Below are positions 7,091 to 12,351 of a stretch of 12,351 nucleotides of DNA, in pieces (position 1 is the stretch's first letter; every line of letters begins with the position of its first letter). The stretch lies in NCBI GenBank assembly GCA_947624855.1, contig CANQMC010000032.1, positions 1 through 12,351 of the forward strand, in the 5' to 3' direction. The DNA comes from an uncultured Bacilli bacterium (GTDB lineage Bacteria > Bacillota_I > Bacilli_A > RF39 > UBA660). The notes beneath the pieces are model-generated. The model had not been told where the DNA came from and did no database searches. It worked only from the letters and a program-made list of their open reading frames with translations. A program made the translations under genes and the position numbers.

Positions 7091-7096
7091 TATAAT
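7091..7096 (+). promoter_or_regulatory. -10 of the metalloregulator gene
   Basis: A consensus TATAAT lies 26 nt before the chosen ATG and 11 nt before the SD AAAGGA (7108-7113). It is part of the symmetric octamer ATTATAAT (7089-7096), so it could also serve the opposite strand. The -35 position overlaps the dyad and is weak. Confidence 0.5.
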
Positions 7097-7122
7097 ATAT
7101 GAGAAATAAAGGATTGTGTTAT

Positions 7123-7524
7123 ATGGATAAAGAGTTTTATACTTTAACTAATTATATACATAATAATAAATTAATAACTTATGCGATGGAAGATTATATT
7201 GAAATGATTTATCGAAATTTAAAACAAAAAGAAAAAGTAAGTATTACAAATTTAAGTAAACTTTTACATGTTAAAAAATCATCTTGTAGTAAGATGATTC
7301 AAAAACTTAAAGCTTTAGAAATTGTTAAAACTAATAATCAAATTTATTTAACTGATTATGGTTTTAAATTAGGAAAATATTTATATTTAAGACATGAAGT
7401 AATTGAATGTTTTTTAAAAAAACTTAATAAAGATAAATTTAAATTAGAACAAGTTGAAAAAATAGAACATTTTATTGATAATATTACTTTAAGAAATTTA
7501 GAAAAATTAATTAAAATTATTTAG
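7123..7524 (+). CDS. mntR: DtxR/MntR-family metal-dependent repressor
   Basis: The 133-residue cytosolic DNA-binding protein has an N-terminal winged helix (about 22-82; recognition region VKKSSCSKMIQKL, 50-62) and a helical dimerisation part (83-133). All six MntR metal ligands can be lined up: D24 and E27 in MEDYIE, H91 in LRHE, and E112, E115, H116 in VEKIEH. Asp and Glu stand where DtxR/IdeR have Met and Cys, so it is MntR-type and lacks a C-terminal SH3 domain. An in-frame ATG at 7099 lies against the -10, while the ATG at 7123 has AAAGGA 9 nt upstream, so 7123 is the start. About 16 residues precede the usual MntR N-terminus. It is divergent from feoAB with a dyad between. Its end overlaps tadC by 8 nt. 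Whether it senses Mn or Fe in the cell is not shown by sequence. Confidence 0.85.
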   Translation: MDKEFYTLTNYIHNNKLITYAMEDYIEMIYRNLKQKEKVSITNLSKLLHVKKSSCSKMIQKLKALEIVKTNNQIYLTDYGFKLGKYLYLRHEVIECFLKKLNKDKFKLEQVEKIEHFIDNITLRNLEKLIKII

Positions 7525-8215
7525 TAAGATAATTTATAATTACAGGAGCAAGAATTATAAGCATCATTATAGGTACAAAGAAGATAACACTTATAACACT
7601 TACTTTAGTTGGTAATTTACCAATTTCAGCTTTAACATCTAAAAGTCTTTTATCTCTTAAAAAATTAATTTCATTATACATAGAATCTGTAATAGAATTA
7701 CCAAAGTTATGAGATTCAATCATATTTAAGATATTATTATTGATGGCTTCACTTGGTATTCTTTTTTTCATGTCTTGAAGAGCTTCTTTTAAACTTTTGC
7801 CTAAAGTTACTTCAGATAAAGTTTTTTTAAATTCAAGAGATAATTCAGAATCTATATTAGCTATAGTTAAATCTAAAGCATGTTTTAGACTACGACCACT
7901 TTCTAAAGTTAAAGCTAAAACTTCAAAAAAGAATAAAGCTTCTTTTTCTAAACGTATAGTTCTTTTTTTTATTTGATAATCTAAAAGAAAATATTCAAAT
8001 AAAAAATAAAATAATATAGAACAGATTGGTGCTAAAAAATAGCCATGTTTAAAACATAAAAGAATAGTTATAAAAATTATGATAGTTAAAATTAATCTGA
8101 TATTAAGAAATGAAGTTGCTTTAATAGTATTTTTAACTCCTGATAATTTTATTTTTTGATCAATTTTATTAATTGTTTTTTCACGATATATTTTATAAGC
8201 TATATTATTTTTCAT
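7517..8215 (-). CDS. tadC: Tad pilus platform protein TadC (T2SSF domain)
   Basis: The 232-residue inner-membrane protein is predicted to form, with TadB, the platform on which the CpaF motor turns during pilus assembly. Two close membrane segments (about 37-75) precede the cytosolic T2SSF helical domain (about 84-200; LALTLESGRSLKHAL at 96-110 and TLGKSLKEALQDMKKRIPS). A C-terminal membrane helix (205-229) ends the protein. The spacing matches other TadC proteins. The start ATG overlaps the tadB stop by 4 nt (ATGA) with the SD GAGGTGA upstream, so translation is coupled. It is the last gene of the operon. No terminator hairpin is visible, and its end overlaps the convergent regulator gene by 8 nt. 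Confidence 0.88.
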   Translation of the reverse strand: MKNNIAYKIYREKTINKIDQKIKLSGVKNTIKATSFLNIRLILTIIIFITILLCFKHGYFLAPICSILFYFLFEYFLLDYQIKKRTIRLEKEALFFFEVLALTLESGRSLKHALDLTIANIDSELSLEFKKTLSEVTLGKSLKEALQDMKKRIPSEAINNNILNMIESHNFGNSITDSMYNEINFLRDKRLLDVKAEIGKLPTKVSVISVIFFVPIMMLIILAPVIINYLTK

Positions 8216-9201
8216 ATTTTCACCTCAAGAACTTTTTTTATAATAAATATATAAATTATATATAATAAGATAATAAATATTAAAATAATTATTCCTAAAG
8301 TATTAGTTACTAAAGGTGCAAAATAACTAGGATTTAAAATATATATTAAAAAGGTAAATATTGGTGGTAAAGCCACTAATAATTTAAAGACAAAACGACT
8401 AGATGCTGTTAAACTATGTAATTCATTTTTTAAATTTTTTCGTTCATATATTGATTTTTCAATTACAGAAAATACTTTAATAATATCGCCACCAGTTTTA
8501 TTTAAAAGAGTTAAAGAACTAGTTATATATTTAACTTCTTCTAGTTTTACTCTTTCATAAAAACGATTAAAAACCATATCTATACTTAATCCATAAGTTA
8601 TATCTAAATATATTTTGGCAAATTCATCTTTTATAGGTCCATCTAATTCATTTTTAACTACTTCAACAGCTTGCATGATATTTCGTCCACTTTCAAAAGC
8701 ACTGTTCATGATAATAATTGCTTTTAATAAATCTTCTTCGATTCTTTTTCTTTTTTTAGAATAATTAATTTTTAAATAAATATCGGGAATATAAAAACCA
8801 ATTAGAAAGATAATTATTAAAATTAATATATTAAAATGTTGATAACCAATAATAATGGCAAATAGATAAATAATAAGCATAATAATACTTAATAATATTT
8901 TAATAGAAATATAATCTATTGCATTTTTAGAATTGGGATTAGATTGATATTTTTGATAGTTTTCACTATAGGATGTTAAAAATGAACTTTTTGAAATACT
9001 TTTAGATATTTTTTTTATTATGTTATTTATATATTGTGTTAATTTATCAAATAATGATAATTCAATATCTTGATTTGATGATATAGCAAAATTTGATATT
9101 CTTTTTTCTAATTTTAGAGTACGATAAAGACGAAGTAAATAATTAATTACTCCAATAATAGCTAAAATTATTATTATTTGTAATATTCTAACTCCGTCCA
9201 T
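8212..9201 (-). CDS. tadB: Tad pilus platform protein TadB (T2SSF domain)
   Basis: The 329-residue inner-membrane protein has an N-terminal membrane helix (6-26), a soluble linker (30-95), and two more helices (about 98-145). A T2SSF domain (about 155-270) includes LKAIIIMNSAFESGRNIMQAVEVV and LLNKTGGDIIKVFSVIE, followed by C-terminal helices (270-322). The repeated SGR-plus-helix block shared with TadC is the family mark of paired F-domain proteins. The ATG at 9201 has AGGAG 5 nt upstream, placed across the end of cpaF, and a 12-nt gap separates the two genes. It is expected to contact CpaF and TadC. Confidence 0.88.
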   Translation of the reverse strand: MDGVRILQIIIILAIIGVINYLLRLYRTLKLEKRISNFAISSNQDIELSLFDKLTQYINNIIKKISKSISKSSFLTSYSENYQKYQSNPNSKNAIDYISIKILLSIIMLIIYLFAIIIGYQHFNILILIIIFLIGFYIPDIYLKINYSKKRKRIEEDLLKAIIIMNSAFESGRNIMQAVEVVKNELDGPIKDEFAKIYLDITYGLSIDMVFNRFYERVKLEEVKYITSSLTLLNKTGGDIIKVFSVIEKSIYERKNLKNELHSLTASSRFVFKLLVALPPIFTFLIYILNPSYFAPLVTNTLGIIILIFIILLYIIYIFIIKKVLEVKI

Positions 9202-9213
9202 TTTTACTCCTTT

Positions 9214-10545
9214 TTATTTTTCAGGATTAAAGATATCTTCAATATCTAAAATACCCCGAGATTTTATTTTTTGGTATATTTTAGGGATTCCATCATGTTT
9301 AGTAAATTCACCATTTACTTCCCCAGTTTCAGTTAATCCTTTTTGACTAAAACTAAATATTTCATTAACTTTTATTTCATCATTTTCTAATTCATTTAAT
9401 TCACAAATACTAGTAACTTTTCTTTTACCATCACTCATTCTTTCAATGTTAACGATTAAATCAATGGCACTTACAATATATTCTCTAATAGCTTTAATAG
9501 GAATTTCAAAGCCACCCATTAAAACCATAGTTTCAAGTCTATTTAAAGCATCAACCGGACCATTAGCATGAAGAGTTGTTAATGAACCATCATGACCAGT
9601 ATTCATAGCTTGTAACATATCAAAAGCTTCTTTTCCTCTTACTTCGCCTACTATTATGCGGTCAGGTCGCATTCTAAGAGAATTAATAACTAAATCTCGT
9701 ATTGTTATTTCATGATCACTATCATAATTAGTTGTTCTTGTTTCTAAAGAAATAACATGCTTTTGATTAAGTTTTAATTCAGCAGCATCTTCAATGGTGA
9801 TAATTCGTTCTTTATCAGTGATAAAACCACTTAAAATATTTAAAAGGGTTGTTTTTCCAGAACCAGTACCACCACAAATTATCATGTTACATTTACTTCT
9901 TACAGCAGCATCTAAAAAACGAGCCATATTAGGAGTTAAACTTCCTATTCGAATCAATTCATCAATATTAGTCATTGAATCTTTAAATTTTCTTATGGTT
10001 ACTACTGGGCCTTTAGTTGATAAAGGTGGAATAACAGCATTTATTCTTGAACCATCGGGAAGTCTTGAATCTACCATGGGATTAGTAGCATCAATTGTTC
10101 TTCCTAAAGGTTCAATTAATCTTTGAACAGTTCTGATTATATGTTCATCATTAATAAATGAAACACTTTCATCTTTAGTTAAAACACCATCTATTTCAAC
10201 ATATATTTCATCTGGTGAATTAATCATTATTTCCGTGATATTTTTACTATTTAAAAGTTCTGAGATAGGTCCATAGCCATTTATTTCATTTTCAATTAAA
10301 TTAAACAAATGACTTCTTTCTAAATTAGATAAATCATATCCTTCAATAGCTTTATCAATTTCATTATAGATCCATTCATTTAAAGTAATATCACTAGGCA
10401 TTTCATTATCTATTAAATTTTCTACTATTTGAGTTCGTAAATTATCAAGTAAAGTTTTATCGGGAAATATATCATAATCATTGATAGTAACAGGCTTTTT
10501 ATCAATTAATTTAATATCAAAAGCATCTTTTAATGTTTGTTTCAT
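9214..10545 (-). CDS. cpaF: Tad pilus motor ATPase CpaF/TadA
   Basis: Cytosolic hexameric secretion ATPase that powers pilin assembly. The 443-residue product has an N-terminal helical region (1-90) and an N-lobe with YGPISELLN and EIMINSPDEIYVEIDG (105-120). The catalytic core has Walker A GGTGSGKTT (225-233), the acidic IEDAAEL box (251-257), Walker B RIIVGEVRG (296-304) and the LHAN histidine box (325-328). Length and all key residues are intact, so the motor should be active. It overlaps cpaE/tadZ by 4 nt (ATGA), with SD AAAGGGG 7 nt before the start. Only one such ATPase is present, as in most Tad loci, which have no separate retraction motor. Confidence 0.95.
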   Translation of the reverse strand: MKQTLKDAFDIKLIDKKPVTINDYDIFPDKTLLDNLRTQIVENLIDNEMPSDITLNEWIYNEIDKAIEGYDLSNLERSHLFNLIENEINGYGPISELLNSKNITEIMINSPDEIYVEIDGVLTKDESVSFINDEHIIRTVQRLIEPLGRTIDATNPMVDSRLPDGSRINAVIPPLSTKGPVVTIRKFKDSMTNIDELIRIGSLTPNMARFLDAAVRSKCNMIICGGTGSGKTTLLNILSGFITDKERIITIEDAAELKLNQKHVISLETRTTNYDSDHEITIRDLVINSLRMRPDRIIVGEVRGKEAFDMLQAMNTGHDGSLTTLHANGPVDALNRLETMVLMGGFEIPIKAIREYIVSAIDLIVNIERMSDGKRKVTSICELNELENDEIKVNEIFSFSQKGLTETGEVNGEFTKHDGIPKIYQKIKSRGILDIEDIFNPEK

Positions 10546-11306
10546 TCTTTATCCCCTTTCTCATGAATATCGGTGATTATTTGCATCATAGTGGTATAGT
10601 CTTTAGGGAAGGCAGTGGATGCTTTATCATCTAAAGTCATAATTTCACCATTCATTATAAAACTATCTATATTTTTTAAATATAAATCTTTTGAAAGAAC
10701 ATAATCAATGTTGGATTTAATAATATTTTTGATATCATATAAACTAAAATATTTTTTAAAAGGATTAACACTTTCATTTAATAAAACTTTATAATTATTA
10801 AAATTAACATCTTTTAATATAGATATTAAACTACGGGTATTTTTTAAATCTAATGGATCATTAGTAACTACTAATAATAAATTATCTACTAAATCCATAG
10901 TTAAAATATTTATTTCACTTAGATTACTATTAGTATCTATTAAAACTATATCATAATTAAAAACGGCTTTATCTAAAATAATTTCTATATATTTAGGATT
11001 TATTTTTCCAGCTTGACGGGGATCTTTAGGGCTTGGTAAAACATCTATTTTATTATTATAACTAGTTATATAATTTTTAAATTCTTTATATCGATTATTA
11101 TTATAATCATCAACAAAATTATAAACACTTTTTTGATATGTTAAATTTAAAGCGGCGGCGATGGCTCCTCCTGATAAATCAAAATCAATTATTAAAACTT
11201 TTTTATTTAAAGTAGCATATAAACCAGCAAGATTTAAAGTTAATATGGTTTTGCCTACACCACCTTTGGCGGAGGTTATACATATTGATGTTCCTTTATT
11301 GTTCAT
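10542..11306 (-). CDS. cpaE: CpaE/TadZ-like ParA/MinD ATPase of the Tad pilus
   Basis: The 254-residue P-loop ATPase has a deviant Walker A KGGVGKT (14-20), the DFDL segment (41-44) and Walker B VLIDT (121-125), placing it in the ParA/MinD group. In Tad loci this gene is TadZ/CpaE, which sits at the membrane or pole and positions the pilus machine. It lacks the N-terminal receiver-like domain found in many TadZ proteins. An in-frame ATG at 11327 has no Shine-Dalgarno and overlaps the previous gene. The ATG at 11306 follows AAAGGGTGAT closely and begins just before the P-loop strand, so it was chosen. It overlaps cpaF by 4 nt. The pilus role rests on position between the minor pilins and the motor. 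Confidence 0.85.
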   Translation of the reverse strand: MNNKGTSICITSAKGGVGKTILTLNLAGLYATLNKKVLIIDFDLSGGAIAAALNLTYQKSVYNFVDDYNNNRYKEFKNYITSYNNKIDVLPSPKDPRQAGKINPKYIEIILDKAVFNYDIVLIDTNSNLSEINILTMDLVDNLLLVVTNDPLDLKNTRSLISILKDVNFNNYKVLLNESVNPFKKYFSLYDIKNIIKSNIDYVLSKDLYLKNIDSFIMNGEIMTLDDKASTAFPKDYTTMMQIITDIHEKGDKE

Positions 11307-11319
11307 TTTTATCACCCTT

Positions 11320-11694
11320 TTATTCATATATTATTTTATTATTTTCAGTGTACCCCGTAATATTTAATTTTATATCATATTCTTTAATTCCAATTAATCC
11401 ACCAAAAATACTTTTTATTTTTAAATTATTAGTTATATGGATTTTATTATTATATATTTCAATATTTAAATTATCAACATTTATATTATTTTTTATATAT
11501 AAATCTTTTATTTTATTTTCAATATTAGGATTATCTATTTCTTTTATAGTTTGGCTAATTATAGTTTTAGATGTTTCTTTTAATTTATTATTTTCTAAAA
11601 CTTCCATTCCTATATCAATAACTAAAGCAGCAAAAATTAAAATAATAGGAATTAAAATAACAAATAATATTAATGTTTGACCTTGCTTATTCAT
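11320..11694 (-). CDS. TadG/TadE-like minor pilin, atypical leader
   Basis: The 124-residue protein has a short positive leader ending in glycine (MNKQG), then one long hydrophobic helix (about 6-30: TLILFVILIPIILIFAALVIDIG). The rest is a hydrophilic Asn/Ile-rich domain with about four predicted strands. The helix with its VIDIG end matches TadG-type minor pilins. The glutamate normally found five residues after the cleavage glycine is replaced by leucine (QTLIL). The C-terminal region is far shorter than a full TadG and no von Willebrand domain is present. The ATG overlaps the tadE stop by 8 nt and has AAGGAG 8 nt upstream. Likely a pilus tip or assembly component; the family assignment rests on the N-terminus and context. 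Confidence 0.7.
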   Translation of the reverse strand: MNKQGQTLILFVILIPIILIFAALVIDIGMEVLENNKLKETSKTIISQTIKEIDNPNIENKIKDLYIKNNINVDNLNIEIYNNKIHITNNLKIKSIFGGLIGIKEYDIKLNITGYTENNKIIYE

Positions 11695-12028
11695 TTAAAA
11701 TACTCCTTGTAATTTTTAATTCATAGGGATTATTAAAAATTAAATTAAGTCCTGGTGTAATAATATCTACTTCTTTAGTTAAATTGAAATTTAAATAATT
11801 ATTATCACTTTCAACATTTAAAGTAACATCTTTATTTAAGTCTAAATTTGTTTTTATTTCTTCGGGATCTTTTCCTTTTTGGTATAAAGTTATTACTTCA
11901 CTTATTTGCTGCTCGAGAATAATTTTGTTATAGAGTATTTTACCAATATCAAAAATACCAAAGACTAGTAATAAAAAAATTGGTAAAATAATGATAAATT
12001 CGACAAGTGCTTGACCATGTTTTTTCAT
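11687..12028 (-). CDS. tadE: TadE-like minor pilin
   Basis: The 113-residue protein has a class III prepilin leader, MKKHG, followed by QALVEF, i.e. glutamate at +5 and an aromatic residue at +6. A hydrophobic helix then ends FGIFDIGK (about 23-30), the hallmark of TadE (GQALVEF, LP, FGxxDxG). The remainder is a small soluble domain facing outside. TadE proteins are processed by the prepilin peptidase and are needed for Flp pilus formation. SD GGGG lies 8 nt before the ATG. It follows flp by 26 nt and overlaps the next gene by 8 nt. The soluble part is short for the family. Confidence 0.85.
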   Translation of the reverse strand: MKKHGQALVEFIIILPIFLLLVFGIFDIGKILYNKIILEQQISEVITLYQKGKDPEEIKTNLDLNKDVTLNVESDNNYLNFNLTKEVDIITPGLNLIFNNPYELKITRSILNE

Positions 12029-12054
12029 TTCGTCTACCCCTTATAAAGTAAAAG

Positions 12055-12261
12055 TTATTCTTTTTGATCTTTATCACCAGAGCAATAGCCTTCGCCAGGT
12101 TTTTCCCCTTTAATGTATTCTTCATCTACTAAACTACATGAAGTTTTAGTTATGGCATCTTTTAAATAACCACCTAAGTAGTTTACTAATGCGATGGCAA
12201 TAACGCTTATAAGTGCTATAATGAGAATATATTCTACTAAGGCTTGTCCGCTCTTTTTCAT
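12055..12261 (-). CDS. flp: Flp-type (type IVb) major prepilin
   Basis: The 68-residue product is the predicted pilus subunit. The leader MKKSG is cut after glycine, giving a 63-residue mature form starting QALVEY, the Flp motif G/xxxxEY. A hydrophobic helix (about 7-30) ends in YLGGYLKDAI. Beyond that is a hydrophilic tail with two cysteines (42 and 60) and EEYIKGEKPGEGYC, longer than in classic Flp pilins and possibly disulfide-closed. The frame extends 17 codons further up, but the ATG at 12261 has AAGGGTG 6 nt upstream and gives the normal short leader. It is the first gene of the operon, directly under a strong promoter, as suits an abundant subunit. Confidence 0.88.
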   Translation of the reverse strand: MKKSGQALVEYILIIALISVIAIALVNYLGGYLKDAITKTSCSLVDEEYIKGEKPGEGYCSGDKDQKE

Positions 12262-12283
12262 AACTTTCACCCTTATCATAAAT

Positions 12284-12312
12284 AATATATAATAAATTTT
12301 AAAAAAAGTCAA
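12284..12312 (-). promoter_or_regulatory. Promoter of the tad/flp operon
   Basis: On the minus strand, TTGACT (-35, 12312-12307), a 17-nt spacer starting with a T run, and TATATT (-10, 12289-12284) are present. The expected start near 12277 lies 3 nt before the SD AAGGGTG (12274-12268), giving a leader of about 16 nt. No other good promoter was seen between the seven genes, so the operon is probably one transcript. Confidence 0.75.
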
Positions 12313-12339
12313 TTTATTAAGTATATTTTTAAGATTTTA

Positions 12340-12348
12340 TGCTATAAT
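12340..12348 (+). promoter_or_regulatory. Extended -10 promoter for the next plus-strand gene
   Basis: TGCTATAAT is a perfect extended -10 (TG 12340-12341, TATAAT 12343-12348) pointing out of the window. A weak TTAAGT (12317-12322) sits 20 nt upstream, too far to be a good -35. With the tad promoter it makes a divergent promoter region. The gene served is not visible. Confidence 0.5.
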
Positions 12349-12351
12349 TAA

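Noticed and set aside
11285..11680. Hydrophobic plus-strand frame of 131 codons
   Set aside because: It is the antisense of the TadG-like gene. The Ile/Leu/Phe-rich content comes from reading A/T-rich codons backwards.
1..12351. Recoding of TGA as tryptophan, as in Mycoplasma
   Set aside because: rmuC, tadB and cpaE end cleanly at TGA, in two cases within ATGA overlaps, and tryptophans are TGG. The standard code applies.
1..12351. CRISPR arrays, tRNA or rRNA genes, insertion sequences
   Set aside because: No regularly spaced direct repeats, cloverleaf sequence, rRNA motif or transposase was seen on either strand.

Overview
The window is a very A+T-rich stretch of a low-GC Gram-positive genome. 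The protein types suggest an uncultured, gut-type Bacilli lineage (RF39/Erysipelotrichia-like); this placement is inferred from composition and protein style, not from a phylogenetic marker. The code is the standard bacterial one: tryptophan is TGG and TGA is used as a true stop (rmuC, tadB, cpaE). Genes are packed tightly, often with 4-14 nt overlaps, and nothing longer than about 205 bp lacks a gene.

Left block (1-3449, minus strand). A VTT/DedA-type membrane protein and rmuC are transcribed together and end in a hairpin terminator. lysS (class II lysyl-tRNA synthetase) follows, with its own strong promoter and a palindromic terminator. The first 204 bp hold a likely terminator of a plus-strand gene lying outside the window and an outward-facing promoter with a Shine-Dalgarno (SD) sequence on the minus strand.

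Middle (3450-7524). An isolated plus-strand gene with a near-consensus promoter encodes an unusual protein: two tandem ORF6N (KilA-N-like, phage-associated) domains, a short coil and a phospholipase-D-like C-terminus. Each ORF6N copy carries a long perfect inverted repeat inside its coding sequence at almost the same place, but with unrelated sequence. This is the strongest oddity here. The gene converges on, and overlaps, a minus-strand feoA-feoB operon for ferrous-type metal import. Facing feoA is a DtxR/MntR-family regulator that keeps all six MntR metal ligands. The 81 bp between the two start codons contains a perfect dyad in the spacers of both promoters, the likely metalloregulator operator.

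Right block (7517-12261, minus strand). A seven-gene Tad/Flp (type IVc) pilus operon reads flp pilin, tadE-like, tadG-like, cpaE/tadZ ATPase, cpaF/tadA motor ATPase, tadB and tadC, driven by a strong promoter at 12284-12312. It has the pilin, minor pilins, ATPases and inner-membrane platform. It lacks a prepilin peptidase (which must lie elsewhere) and a secretin (not expected in a monoderm). The last bases carry an extended -10 pointing to the next gene to the right.
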